A DNA stretch of 64,000 bases from Bacteroidota bacterium (GCA_026709335.1 JAPOTE010000017.1:28495-92494), one strand, 5' to 3'; positions 1-9,267 are shown, counted from the first letter of the stretch. Made by a program: numbers and translations. The notes: generated by a model not told the origin, from the letters alone.

Positions 1-282
1 CTCGGCAACAAAATGGGTAACCGTGCTACGGTCGTAGATGTCGCTGAGCGTAGCGTGGCAGCAACCATTGAAGGCCTTTCCGAACCTCATGGAGCTGCGA
101 TCTCACCTGATGGGAATACTGTGTATATTTCCAATAATAATCTCAAAGGAGCTTATAATGGACGATATAAATGGCAAGACGGCGCTCTCCCAGGTGTCAT
201 TGCGGTCATTGACTCGGAAACCCGTGAAATCACAAAAATGCTTGAAGTGGGGCCAAACCCCACCGGATTGGGGACTCGCTAG
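1..282 (+). CDS. YVTN beta-propeller protein, C-terminal fragment
   Basis: The reading frame is open from base 1, so the start lies outside the window; about 93 residues are visible, ending at TAG 280-282. Two propeller strands can be seen: AAISPDGNTVYISNN, and VIAVIDSETREI followed by LEVGPNPTG. This is the repeat pattern of YVTN-type (cytochrome D1-like) beta-propellers, usually secreted or periplasmic in Bacteroidota. The protein stops just after a PNPTG turn, where a further strand would often follow, so the last blade may be closed by N-terminal residues outside the window or the gene may be cut short. The next gene begins inside it in another frame. No catalytic residues are visible and the substrate is unknown. 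Confidence 0.7.
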   Translation, partial: LGNKMGNRATVVDVAERSVAATIEGLSEPHGAAISPDGNTVYISNNNLKGAYNGRYKWQDGALPGVIAVIDSETREITKMLEVGPNPTGLGTR

Positions 283-2104
283 AACAGCTTCAACGGCGGC
301 TCTGGCACTCGTTTTCTGCTTTTTGGCCGGATGTATCACAATTCAGGTGACTGACCTGGAGCCTGCATCCTTTCCTCCGGCCTATACACAGGAGATCTAC
401 GGCATTAAGGTGCTCGGATCGGATGGTCAGGTGCTTGATCACCCGTTTCATGGCGGGTTCAACCTACCTCGCCCGCAGTTGATCGATATTGACGGAGATC
501 AGGATTTGGACATGTTTGTCCAGGAATTAACCGGCCGCATCAAATATTTTGAAAACACCGGCACCCCTACGTCCCCCTCTTTCACCTGGCGCAGCGATCA
601 ATATCGTAACCTGAATATCGGGGAGTGGTACCGGTTCGTGGATCTGGATCAGGATGGAGACTTTGATCTAATCGGTGAAACAACATTCAGTTATGTTCGC
701 TTCTTTCGCAATGAAGGAACACCAACAGCCCCATCCTTTGCTGCTCCCCTGGATTCACTGCGTGACGCCGAAGGCGTTCCTCTTTTCATGGATCGACAGA
801 ATATTCCTGCTATTATAGACCTGGACTGCGATGGATTACTGGATTTGTTAATTGGTCGAGTGAGTGGAACTGTCATCCACTATGAATCCATTGGCTCGGA
901 TGAAATGGGGCTTCCGAGATTTCAGTTGGTGACGGATCGATTTGAGGACATCGAGATTCTTGGTATGTTTGCAACCCTGCATGGTGCGAATGCTCTCTCT
1001 TTTCATGACATTGATCAGGATGGAGATGAGGATCTCTTCTGGGGTGACTTTTTTGAAGCAGGTATCCTTCTGATCTCCAATACTGGAACCTGTGCGGAGC
1101 CCAATTTTCGTAATGAGCCTGTTGCCTACCCGCCCGGTAACCCGATCAAAACCAGTGGATATAATTCGGCCCTGTTTGCCGATCTCGATGGAGATTCCAC
1201 TTCAGAGTTGATCTTTGGCGTTCTTGGCGGCGCATTCAATCCGAGTTCATCTGCGATCGAAAACCTTTATTACATGGACCCTACTCCGGAAGGGTTAACA
1301 CTGAAAACAAAAACCCTGTTATCTGGAATTGACGTGGGATCGGATTCTTATCCAGTATTTGCCGATTTGGATGGAGATGGAGATCAAGATCTACTGATCT
1401 CTAACAAGATCTCGCCATATGATTTTAATACAGCGACGATCCATTACTTTGAAAATACATCCACACCGGACCAACTGAGTTGGCAGGAGCGAGATTCGCT
1501 TAATATTTCGGGGCACTATAACCTTACACCTGCTGTTGCTGACCTAGATGCGGATGGAGACCTGGATATGCTGGTTGGTACCTGGAACAAGGGCAGTTTG
1601 TATTTCCGTAATGATGGGACCTCGAAGATCCCGAATTTTGTGTTAGATGAAAGCAAAACCGTTACTCTAACCCGAGGCAGTAACAGTACACCTGCCCTGG
1701 TTGATATTGATGCGGACGGAGATCTTGATCTTTTCATTGGTGAATCTTCCGGTGATCTTAATTTTTACGTGAACAATGGCACTCCGAACGATCCCAAATT
1801 TGACTTGATCAGTGATAAATTTGAGGATATTGACGTGGGAAGAAGGAGTGTCCCCCGCTTTGCAGATCTCGATGGAGATGGGGATCAGGATCTAATCCTT
1901 GGACGGGAATCTGATGGGGTTTCACTATACATGAATGAAGGCACTCCTCAACTGCCTGTATTTATTGAAGCAGGCACATTGCCGGGCCCGTTTCCTCTCC
2001 TTGCTACCCCTGCGTTCATTGATATTGACGGGGACAGTGATTTGGATGTATTCAGTGGTGGACTGGGTGGCGGGATCCTATTCTTCCGAAACACCCAGTA
2101 CTAG
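242..2104 (+). CDS. FG-GAP/VCBS repeat lipoprotein
   Basis: A surface or periplasmic lipoprotein made almost wholly of FG-GAP/VCBS (integrin-alpha-like) propeller blades. From a TTG at 242 it has about 620 residues, a basic N-terminus, a hydrophobic stretch and the lipobox FLAGC (Cys about 31). Ten Asp-rich calcium loops follow, among them DIDGDQDLD, DLDQDGDFD, DLDGDGDQD, DLDADGDLD and DIDGDSDLD. Most blades end in the same phrase, an aromatic-x-N followed by GTP and a Pro-x-Phe (FENTGTPTSPSF, FFRNEGTPTAPSF, YVNNGTPNDPKF). The start is uncertain: the frame is open back to 38, and an ATG at 158 has AAAGGAG six bases upstream, but that would put 28 extra residues before the signal peptide. The chosen start overlaps the preceding gene by 41 bases. 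Known function of the fold: ligand or matrix binding; the ligand is unknown. Confidence 0.8.
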   Translation: MKWGQTPPDWGLARTASTAALALVFCFLAGCITIQVTDLEPASFPPAYTQEIYGIKVLGSDGQVLDHPFHGGFNLPRPQLIDIDGDQDLDMFVQELTGRIKYFENTGTPTSPSFTWRSDQYRNLNIGEWYRFVDLDQDGDFDLIGETTFSYVRFFRNEGTPTAPSFAAPLDSLRDAEGVPLFMDRQNIPAIIDLDCDGLLDLLIGRVSGTVIHYESIGSDEMGLPRFQLVTDRFEDIEILGMFATLHGANALSFHDIDQDGDEDLFWGDFFEAGILLISNTGTCAEPNFRNEPVAYPPGNPIKTSGYNSALFADLDGDSTSELIFGVLGGAFNPSSSAIENLYYMDPTPEGLTLKTKTLLSGIDVGSDSYPVFADLDGDGDQDLLISNKISPYDFNTATIHYFENTSTPDQLSWQERDSLNISGHYNLTPAVADLDADGDLDMLVGTWNKGSLYFRNDGTSKIPNFVLDESKTVTLTRGSNSTPALVDIDADGDLDLFIGESSGDLNFYVNNGTPNDPKFDLISDKFEDIDVGRRSVPRFADLDGDGDQDLILGRESDGVSLYMNEGTPQLPVFIEAGTLPGPFPLLATPAFIDIDGDSDLDVFSGGLGGGILFFRNTQY

Positions 2105-2424
2105 TAACCTGATTTCCCGCAGAATTAACGTCTCGCCACATTTTCAGAAACCCTGCCCTCCGGCTGGGGCAGATTCCCGGGCATTCAAATTGAATCTGAA
2201 ATCTTGCCTGCCTTAACAGTGGTATAAATAATGGGACCTCCAAAAATGAAAAGAATGATACATCATTTCATACGTTTTGTGGAAGTTTCCAATCAAATTG
2301 CGAATTCACCATGTGCATCAATTTTCGATCTGATTCCTGAGCCCAACTCCTACAACCACTGACGGCCGTCTATTATACCAGAGGGATGGTCACCCATAGT
2401 TGTTTTGGGAACTACTAATCTTAT
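2105..2424. other. intergenic region
   Basis: No convincing gene. A GC-rich hairpin (CTGCCC 2153-2158 with GGGCAG 2167-2172) lies just after the FG-GAP gene but has no T-run, so it is only a weak terminator candidate. A 13-base palindrome, ATTCAAATTGAAT, is at 2183-2195. TGGTCACCCAT at 2387-2397 recurs directly after the next gene. Confidence 0.4.
2387..2397. repeat. 11-bp direct repeat flanking the AAA+ gene (left copy)
   Basis: TGGTCACCCAT here and again at 4203-4213. The two copies sit 27 bases before the ATG and 2 bases after the stop of the AAA+ ATPase gene. An 11-base match will occur by chance many times in 64 kb, so only the exact flanking position is remarkable. Confidence 0.4.
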
Positions 2425-4200
2425 ATGCACATGACACAGGATACCTCACAGGAGTCACAGTTTGACCTCCATACCTCACATTACCCGGAGTGGGCCCGAC
2501 TGTTGGCTCGTAAATATTTTACGAAAACTTTAATCCAGTTTATTCTACACGGCAATGTTCGAGATCTTGTACGGCTTGAAGACTTTGAATCTGGACAGGT
2601 GGACTATGTTGGATTAACACATTTTTTAGCTCATGAATTGTTTGCTGCCAGGGATATCGTGGTTTTCTATGATCGTGCTGCAGGGATCCATTTTCTTGAT
2701 GCGGAAACGAAAAAAGATTTCAATCGCGCACTCTCTGGTCATGACAGCCTCTTTGGAACCGAATTTGCTCGTAAGCGCCCGCGAAACCCTTCGCAGGTAC
2801 TCGCAATTCTAGACAACTACTTCCGCCTGCGCCTTGCCTCTGGAAAAAGGATTGCCTGTATCATTGACTATGCAGAAACAATTATTCCTATGGCGGAAGC
2901 TTCGATGTATTCGGCGGAAGATCGTAGCGCGATCGTGAATTTACAACGCTGGGCGCATGATCCACTGTTTCTCCAACACGATTTCACGATCTGTTTGATC
3001 ACAGAGAACCTAAGTGACCTCAATCAACAGCATGTACAAAGCCCCTGGACCTCTGAGATCTACATCCCCCTTCCCGAGAAAGATGACCGTTTTGCATTTG
3101 CTCAGTGGTCAACCAGAGATTCGTCCACGCTCTTTAATGAGCACTCGGACTTAACACTGGAAGAATTTTCACAGAACACTCCTGGACTTGGCTATACACA
3201 GCTCCGAACAATCCTTGCCGACACGCTGGAAAACAAAACTCATCTGAGTTTTAAGCATCTGTCCGAGCTCAAAAAGGCACTGATAGAGGAGGCTGCGTTC
3301 GGGATGCTGGAATTTGTTGAATCCAAAAATGGATTAGATGATGTGGCGGGACATTCCGAAGCAAAATTGCATCTGCGTCAAGCTGCATCCGCGTTACGGC
3401 AGGGAATTCATGAAGTCATGCCAATGGGATACCTTGTGAGTGGACCTGTTGGAACCGGTAAAACATTCTTGATTACTTGCTTTGCCAATGACATTGGCAT
3501 CCCGATGGTCAGGTTGAAAAATTTCCGATCCCAATGGCAAGGACAGACTGAAGGAAATCTGGAGCGAATTCTCAATCTCTTGGAAGCCATGCCCCCGGTC
3601 GCCGTCATGATTGATGAAGCCGATGCGGCTTTGGGAAACCGCGATGCAGAAGGAGATTCAGGAGTTTCCAAGCGGGTATTCGGACAAATCGCATCGTTTA
3701 TGAGCAAACCTGAGCACCGTGGCCAAATCATCTTCTTCCTGATTACTGCACGACCTGACCTGATGCCAGTTGACTTAAAACGCCAGGGACGTGCAGAGGA
3801 ACATCTTGCCCTCTTCTATCCCTCTACCCCAAAAGATCGACTTGAACTGCTACGTGTTATGATGCGCAGAACAAAGATTGATCTCCCCGAAGAGTCCATT
3901 CCCACTGCACTTCTAAATGGTAAGACGATATATAGTGGGGCGGACATGGAAGCACTCCTGACTCGTGCAAAATTCCGTGCAACTGCAATCAATGATACCT
4001 CTAATAGAGTGACACCTGAAATATTGAGTTCCGTGGTTGAGGATTTTATTCCACCCGCTAATAGCGAAGAAAAAGAGCTCCAGACACTCGTTGCTGTCCT
4101 GGAAAGTACCAGTCGAGAATCTCTCCCTGAGATATATCGTTCCATGGATCGCGCAGAGATTATTCAGCGTGTGAACGTCTTGAAACTTAAACTTTCATAA
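2425..4200 (+). CDS. AAA+ family ATPase with degenerate N-terminal AAA-like half
   Basis: A 591-residue cytoplasmic ATPase with no signal peptide. The C-terminal half holds a canonical AAA+ module: Walker A GPVGTGKT at about 340-347, Walker B VMIDEAD with the DE pair at 397-398, then a sensor-1-like LITARPD and a QGR segment placed like an arginine finger. The N-terminal half (about 25-290) looks like a second AAA fold that has lost its P-loop: CIIDYAE resembles a Walker B strand and CLITENLSDLN a sensor-1 strand, but no GxxGxGKT precedes them. Such proteins remodel or unfold partner proteins; the partner is unknown. It stands alone, with neighbours on the same strand over 200 bases away. Start ATG 2425; an in-frame ATG at 2431 is equally possible. 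Confidence 0.85.
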   Translation: MHMTQDTSQESQFDLHTSHYPEWARLLARKYFTKTLIQFILHGNVRDLVRLEDFESGQVDYVGLTHFLAHELFAARDIVVFYDRAAGIHFLDAETKKDFNRALSGHDSLFGTEFARKRPRNPSQVLAILDNYFRLRLASGKRIACIIDYAETIIPMAEASMYSAEDRSAIVNLQRWAHDPLFLQHDFTICLITENLSDLNQQHVQSPWTSEIYIPLPEKDDRFAFAQWSTRDSSTLFNEHSDLTLEEFSQNTPGLGYTQLRTILADTLENKTHLSFKHLSELKKALIEEAAFGMLEFVESKNGLDDVAGHSEAKLHLRQAASALRQGIHEVMPMGYLVSGPVGTGKTFLITCFANDIGIPMVRLKNFRSQWQGQTEGNLERILNLLEAMPPVAVMIDEADAALGNRDAEGDSGVSKRVFGQIASFMSKPEHRGQIIFFLITARPDLMPVDLKRQGRAEEHLALFYPSTPKDRLELLRVMMRRTKIDLPEESIPTALLNGKTIYSGADMEALLTRAKFRATAINDTSNRVTPEILSSVVEDFIPPANSEEKELQTLVAVLESTSRESLPEIYRSMDRAEIIQRVNVLKLKLS

Positions 4201-4202
4201 GT

Positions 4203-4213
4203 TGGTCACCCAT
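4203..4213. repeat. 11-bp direct repeat flanking the AAA+ gene (right copy)
   Basis: Second copy of TGGTCACCCAT, two bases after the TAA of the ATPase gene and overlapping the left foot of the stem-loop at 4211-4286. See the copy at 2387. Confidence 0.4.
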
Positions 4214-4286
4214 GAATGCTAGGAATGCCAAGTTTTCACTGCCAGTTGTGAGATTCTGATGAAAACCTGACATTCCTAGCTCCATG
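4211..4286. repeat. long interrupted stem-loop between two genes
   Basis: Three nested pairings in one 76-base stretch: CATG 4211-4214 with CATG 4283-4286; GCTAGGAATG 4218-4227 with CATTCCTAGC 4271-4280 (10 bp perfect); and GTTTTCA 4232-4238 with TGAAAAC 4260-4266. No T-run follows on either strand. It could be a processing or stability element or an intrinsic-terminator relative; function not known. Confidence 0.5.
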
Positions 4287-4459
4287 AGAAGTTCATTCGA
4301 CGAAGCCTTTGGCAAACATGATAAAAAATCAACCTTGATGACTGATCTTTTACTGTTAAGCGGGGATCCGTGCTCGTACGGCAAACTATTTTCTTTTCTG
4401 ATCCTGTGAGTTTCTGCTCACTAGTTGACGATTCTGTTAGAAGCTCATCCTATTCGAAG

Positions 4460-5248
4460 ATGCAACGTGCAATCATACTGACGATAAGCCTGTTGATCGC
4501 GCCCGTGACATGGGCGCAACAAGATCCTGTCGCAGACTCTCTCGCCCAGCAAGTGTTTGAAGCGGCCGGAGGATCAAGTGTTTGGGCAAACGTCCCTTAT
4601 GTTGTGTTCAGTCAGGCCACCGAAATCAACCGCACCCCCAATCGTGTCATTCGCCATCTTTGGGACAGGAAAACCAATCAGTATCGAATGGAAATCCCGG
4701 GGCCTGCTGGAGAGCCTTATGTGATTTTGTTTGATCTTGACACACGACAAGGAAGAGCTTACTGGGATTCGATCGAACTCGATCCCGCTGAGTCAGCAAA
4801 TTGGATCGAAGAAGCATATCGCCGGTTTGTGAATGATTCATTCTGGCTATTGGCACCCATGATGCTGTTTGATTCGGGAGTTGAGCGAATATTTCTCCCT
4901 GACTCCTCCAATGAACTGGTAGATGTCTTACATCTCCGATTTACGCTGCCTGACCGCGCACCAGCTAAAGAGTACTACCTGTATATTGATCGCACATCAA
5001 ATCAAATCAGGCAATGGAAGTATCGGGCCCCCACAGACGCTCCTGATGGCCCATTACGAGCTTTTGAATGGAGGGATTATGAGCATCACTTAACACCAGG
5101 GGGAGATCTGATTTTATCAGTCCGCAAACGATCTCTTGGAGGCCCCTATGAGGTGGTTACAAGGGCCATTCGATTTCCCCCTGAGGTTCCAAGTACCTGG
5201 TTTACCGACGGAACAGCAAAATTGACACCAACCTCTGAGGCACCGTAA
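4460..5248 (+). CDS. secreted protein resembling DUF6503 family
   Basis: A 262-residue exported protein. ATG 4460 gives a clean signal peptide (MQRAIILTISLLIAPVTWAQ, cleavage near residue 19); the frame is open about 30 codons further up, but those residues would hide the signal. The mature part starts QQVFEAAGGSSVWANVPYV and is rich in short beta strands with Trp and Tyr (HLWDRKTNQYRME, YYLYIDRTSNQIRQWKY). This layout matches the LolA/DUF6503-like beta-sheet proteins of Bacteroidota, which are thought to bind lipid or other hydrophobic ligands; the family match is from pattern memory and not certain. It is monocistronic as far as can be seen. Confidence 0.65.
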   Translation: MQRAIILTISLLIAPVTWAQQDPVADSLAQQVFEAAGGSSVWANVPYVVFSQATEINRTPNRVIRHLWDRKTNQYRMEIPGPAGEPYVILFDLDTRQGRAYWDSIELDPAESANWIEEAYRRFVNDSFWLLAPMMLFDSGVERIFLPDSSNELVDVLHLRFTLPDRAPAKEYYLYIDRTSNQIRQWKYRAPTDAPDGPLRAFEWRDYEHHLTPGGDLILSVRKRSLGGPYEVVTRAIRFPPEVPSTWFTDGTAKLTPTSEAP

Positions 5249-5886
5249 TTTTGGCTTGACCGCTACCACATATACGATTATTTTTGAGAATGAGGTTCTT
5301 GCAAACCTTTGTTTTCAGTCAGAAAAGACTCCCTCAGGCGCTTTCAGAGCAATGTTTATGCTCAATTTTGGAGGTTTTACAAGAGGCTCGAATCAATAGA
5401 GAATCCGTGATCATGATCACGCGAAGAGCTCTGTAGTCCAGAATTGACAAGTTCTCGATATAGAAGCTTTTGACATCCATATACCCATCTTCCTCAGGTG
5501 CTATTCTGGCTCCTGACGAGAATGTCTGTACCTGTAGCCATGCAAGCACGTCAATCCCGGACACTGATAGCACAAAACGCCATAGATATACCTGACAATA
5601 TTTTTTAAGTGAAATTTTGCGTAAACTTGAGAAGAATTATCAAGTGATAATTTCTGATGTTTACGCAATAGTGTAAAATTTTCACTATATTTGCTTACTC
5701 ACAAACCAAGGTGATTACATAATTACATTGTTACAACGGTAGCCAACTTTATTTACCGGTTTTCCTGGTGTGCATATCAGCATTCCGAACGCCAAACGGC
5801 GGAGTCCTTTCTTCGAGAGTTGACCGTTGTCCAGTTGCGCTGAATTCGCGCAAGAACTATTAACATCTAAATGCAGAGGTCCTATC
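5249..5886. other. intergenic region upstream of the receptor operon
   Basis: About 640 bases without a credible gene; a 79-codon minus-strand frame at 5334-5573 has no recognisable content. The distal part holds an inverted repeat and a Bacteroidota-type promoter element (separate entries), followed by roughly 190 bases of leader before the receptor ATG at 5887. Confidence 0.5.
5609..5693 (+). promoter_or_regulatory. operator-like inverted repeat and TAnnTTTG promoter element
   Basis: TTGCGTAAAC (5617-5626) is repeated as its exact complement GTTTACGCAA (5659-5668), with 32 bases between. Outside these, GTGAAA (5609-5614) is mirrored by TTTCAC (5680-5685). Immediately downstream, TATATTTG at 5686-5693 matches the Bacteroidota -7 consensus TAnnTTTG; no clear -33 TTG was found at ideal spacing. 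The repeat lying across the likely promoter upstream region suggests a binding site for a dimeric regulator of the 5887-13964 operon. That function is inference. Confidence 0.5.
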
Positions 5887-8800
5887 ATGCTACGTAAATG
5901 GAATGTGCTTCTACTAATCTTATCAGTGTTGCCCGCAACGGCACTTGCTCAGAACACCGGCAAAATTTCTGGGCAGATCACTGATGCAACCACAGGCGAA
6001 ACACTGCCGGGTGCTTCGGTTGTCATTGTCGGAACCACCCTTGGTACCGCCGCTGATCTTGATGGTAATTACTTTATCATCGGTGTCCCTGTTGGTACCT
6101 ATACTGTACAGGCTCAATTTGTCGGTTTTCAAACTCAAACAACCGTGGGAGTTGAAATCAACGCAGGATATACTCGAGAATTGAATTTCGAGCTTCAGTC
6201 GGGTATTGAACTTGAAGAATTGGTCATCGAGTATGAGCGGCCATTGATTCAAAAAGATGCTGTTGGCGTCCCAAAAATTGTTGACGCCGAAGCAATCACT
6301 GCGCTTCCTGTTCGAGGTGCTGCCAATGTGGCGAAGATTCAGGCTGGTGTTGTCAGTAAGGAGGGATCCGGTACTCTGAATATCCGTGGAGGCCGCGGTG
6401 CCGAAGTTACATATTATGTCGACGGTGTTAAGGGCGGTTACGGCGTTCCACAGGGTGCGGTGCAGCAGCAGGAAATGGTGATTGGAAGTATCAATGCCCG
6501 GTATGGAGATGCCATGAGTGGGATTATCAACATCACAACCAAATCCGGGAGTGCTCAATTCTTTGGTTCAGTTGAGGCTCTATCCTCGTCACAATTCGAT
6601 AAATTTGGCTACAATCTGGTCTCAGCGTCCATTGGTGGTCCGATTGTTGGAGACAAGCTCAGCTTCTTTGCAGCTGCTGAAATAGATCTTTCTGCAGACA
6701 GGGATCCGAGAAGTATTTCGACTGTTCATCTATCAGATGCTCAAATTCAGGACTTGTGGGATGCTCCAATGGGACTTTGGATCGAAACCGAGGGTACTAG
6801 ATCCCTCGTAGGACTCCCGATTGGTCTTGCCGATGGAGCCAAACTTCGCGTTAACAACGACGGGACGCCTGACTTGAGTGATGGTGGCCTCTCTTTCAGT
6901 GATGGAACGTTTATTCAAGTTGCCGAAGCTAGTACTGTTGACCTTGATCTCGTCTCACGTGCAGAACAGTTGACCGAGTCAGATTTCACGAGGAGCCTCA
7001 AAAAGAACATGCGAGAAAATTTCAATCAGAGTTACAATGCGAACGTAACCTGGGATGTTCTCTCAAACGCGCGAATCAAAGTTGGAGGCACCTACAGAAA
7101 CTTTACAGGTGATGGTTCCGCAACTTCAAGAGAAATTTTCTCTCCACAATCAGCAAGCGCCTACGATAACCATCGATATTCGGCCTTTGTAACATGGACC
7201 CAATATTTATCCAGTTCAACCTTCTATCAAATTCAGGCAAGCTGGAGAGGCTATTTCAACGAGAGCTATGATCCTCGTTTTGCCCGTCCAACCAAAGATG
7301 ATCTCAGTGTACTTTGGTCTTATGCGGACATTGATCATCCAGTTCATGCATCGATTGCCGCATATAGAAATATTACCTACGTCGAAGAAACCAGGAAAAA
7401 TCCAAGCGATGACACAGAAGTTACTGTACGGGTTCCGACCTTTAACCGGAGATACGAGGATGGACTCCGTATCTCATCTGAGACGACTGCTGGACTCGTC
7501 GGGGTAATTGGTGGTGGACGAAACGGTTACAGCAAGAGCGACGGTAGCGTATATCGTGTGGCTGCATCTGCAACTACACAGATTGGATTGAATCAATTAG
7601 AATTTGGAGCGGAATATGAAACCAGTGTCGGACGTTCATGGGGGTTTAGTGCGGAGAATGCTGCCCGGGTTTTTGCAGACGGGGATCCGGAGAATATTGA
7701 TCCAAACGATACAAGCGTAAATTCAGCAGGATACACTCGCTTTGAAGATATCCCGACTCATCTCCTTCGCACTATAATGGGCGGCACTGGATACAATATA
7801 CTCGGGAATCAAAAAGTGGACTCGGAGAATTTTTCGGGATACCAAGATAACGATAAGAATAAGCCCGAAGAACATTATTACCAGGCACCTCACAAACCCA
7901 TCTATTATGGTGCTTACGTTCAGGATAAGATTGAATTTCGGGATATTGTCCTGAATCTGGGACTCCGTGTGGACGTTTGGGATAACAACCGTCGAGTATA
8001 TAAGGATAAGTATGCACGGCGTCCAATTGAACGTGCAGGAAATCTCGGTATCAGCCTTCCCACCGGAATCGGGACAGATTACGCAGTTTACTTCAGTGGA
8101 AGTGATGTCGTAGGATACCGGGACTTAGATGGCGGATTCTACGATGCAGATGGGAATCCGGCGAACGCAGGCGATATCCTATTGAATGGTCTTGTGAGAC
8201 GTACAGGGTCCGTTGTTACCGAAGATATGTTTGAGGATTATGTTCCTCAAGTCACATTGATGCCTAGAATTGGAGTCAGCTTCCCAATTACGGACCGTGC
8301 ACTCTTCTTTGCCAGCTATGGTGTAGTGTCGAGGCGTCCGTCAACAGGATCAGCCGGGTTGGGATGCCTGACAGCAACTGCCTGTAACAACAATAATGGT
8401 TTGCTCCCGGAAAACACTACGAAATACGAACTTGGTTTCCGCCAGCGCTTGGGCGCTCGCCAAGCATTCACAGTTAGTGGCTTTTTCCATCAGATTAATA
8501 ATCTGATTCAAATTCGGGATATCAGAGGCGCAAGCCCTGCCACATATTCGCGCTATGAAAACGTTGACTTTGGTACTGTCAAAGGTGTCGAATTTGACTA
8601 CGATCTTCGTAGAACCCAAGGTGTCGCTTTACGCGCCAATTATACATTGTCGTTTGCACAGGGTACAGGATCTGGTTCCAGAACCACCAGCTTCATAGTC
8701 TGGATTGACGAAACACCTCCAAACTTTATCAGCCCATTAGATTTTGATCAGCGCCACAAGATTAATGTGACTCTTGATTACAGTCTAGGTAAGGGAGAGG

Positions 8801-9252
8801 GACCCACATTGGTTGGAACAAAATTGTTGCAGAATTTTGGAATTAATTTGCTCTTTACCGCAGGGAGTGGATTTCCTTATACCGGTGCACGGGATCCGCT
8901 TCCTGTGAATGCTGCCCGTGCTCCTGTTCCGCGCGGCGGAATCAACGAAGATCGTTTGCCTTGGACAAATCGGCTTGACCTCAGAATCCAACGGCGCTTT
9001 AGTGTCCCGAGTGGAGGATCAATTACCGCATTTTTGTGGATGCAAAATGTTCTGAATACGGTCAACGTTCAGGAAGTGTACAGATATTCTGGCCTTCCTG
9101 ATGATGATGGCTTCCTCGCAACAGCCGGCGGAGCTCAGTTTATTGAATCTGCAAGCCCTGTATCGGAGACGCTATACAGATTCAGAAATCGTGACTTAAA
9201 CAACTTTGGGCGTCCGAGACTTACACGCCTTGGAATTCGATTTGATTTCTAA
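5887..9252 (+). CDS. TonB-dependent receptor with carboxypeptidase-like regulatory domain
   Basis: A 1121-residue outer-membrane receptor. ATG 5887 gives signal peptide MLRKWNVLLLILSVLPATALAQ. Residues about 25-105 form a CarboxypepD_reg-like beta-sandwich (GKISGQITDATTGETLPGAS, DLDGNYFIIGVPVGTY). A plug domain follows at about 125-230 with RGGRGAEVTYYVDGV and YGDAMSGIINITTKSG. The rest is a 22-strand-type barrel that ends in FDF, as outer-membrane barrels need for assembly. A Cys pair sits in an extracellular-type loop (GCLTATACNNNN). It is the first gene of a module with the tagged giant at 9322 and the PorV-like protein at 12870, and it is paralogous to the receptor at 26323-29448. No SusD partner accompanies it. 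Substrate unknown. Confidence 0.92.
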   Translation: MLRKWNVLLLILSVLPATALAQNTGKISGQITDATTGETLPGASVVIVGTTLGTAADLDGNYFIIGVPVGTYTVQAQFVGFQTQTTVGVEINAGYTRELNFELQSGIELEELVIEYERPLIQKDAVGVPKIVDAEAITALPVRGAANVAKIQAGVVSKEGSGTLNIRGGRGAEVTYYVDGVKGGYGVPQGAVQQQEMVIGSINARYGDAMSGIINITTKSGSAQFFGSVEALSSSQFDKFGYNLVSASIGGPIVGDKLSFFAAAEIDLSADRDPRSISTVHLSDAQIQDLWDAPMGLWIETEGTRSLVGLPIGLADGAKLRVNNDGTPDLSDGGLSFSDGTFIQVAEASTVDLDLVSRAEQLTESDFTRSLKKNMRENFNQSYNANVTWDVLSNARIKVGGTYRNFTGDGSATSREIFSPQSASAYDNHRYSAFVTWTQYLSSSTFYQIQASWRGYFNESYDPRFARPTKDDLSVLWSYADIDHPVHASIAAYRNITYVEETRKNPSDDTEVTVRVPTFNRRYEDGLRISSETTAGLVGVIGGGRNGYSKSDGSVYRVAASATTQIGLNQLEFGAEYETSVGRSWGFSAENAARVFADGDPENIDPNDTSVNSAGYTRFEDIPTHLLRTIMGGTGYNILGNQKVDSENFSGYQDNDKNKPEEHYYQAPHKPIYYGAYVQDKIEFRDIVLNLGLRVDVWDNNRRVYKDKYARRPIERAGNLGISLPTGIGTDYAVYFSGSDVVGYRDLDGGFYDADGNPANAGDILLNGLVRRTGSVVTEDMFEDYVPQVTLMPRIGVSFPITDRALFFASYGVVSRRPSTGSAGLGCLTATACNNNNGLLPENTTKYELGFRQRLGARQAFTVSGFFHQINNLIQIRDIRGASPATYSRYENVDFGTVKGVEFDYDLRRTQGVALRANYTLSFAQGTGSGSRTTSFIVWIDETPPNFISPLDFDQRHKINVTLDYSLGKGEGPTLVGTKLLQNFGINLLFTAGSGFPYTGARDPLPVNAARAPVPRGGINEDRLPWTNRLDLRIQRRFSVPSGGSITAFLWMQNVLNTVNVQEVYRYSGLPDDDGFLATAGGAQFIESASPVSETLYRFRNRDLNNFGRPRLTRLGIRFDF

Positions 9253-9267
9253 CAAAAACAGGTAGAT

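Noticed and set aside
5334-5573. 79-codon minus-strand frame in an intergenic region
   Set aside because: No recognisable motif, no operon context; not enough to call a gene.
5923-6558. 211-codon minus-strand frame
   Set aside because: Lies wholly inside the receptor gene on the opposite strand; a shadow of its codon bias.
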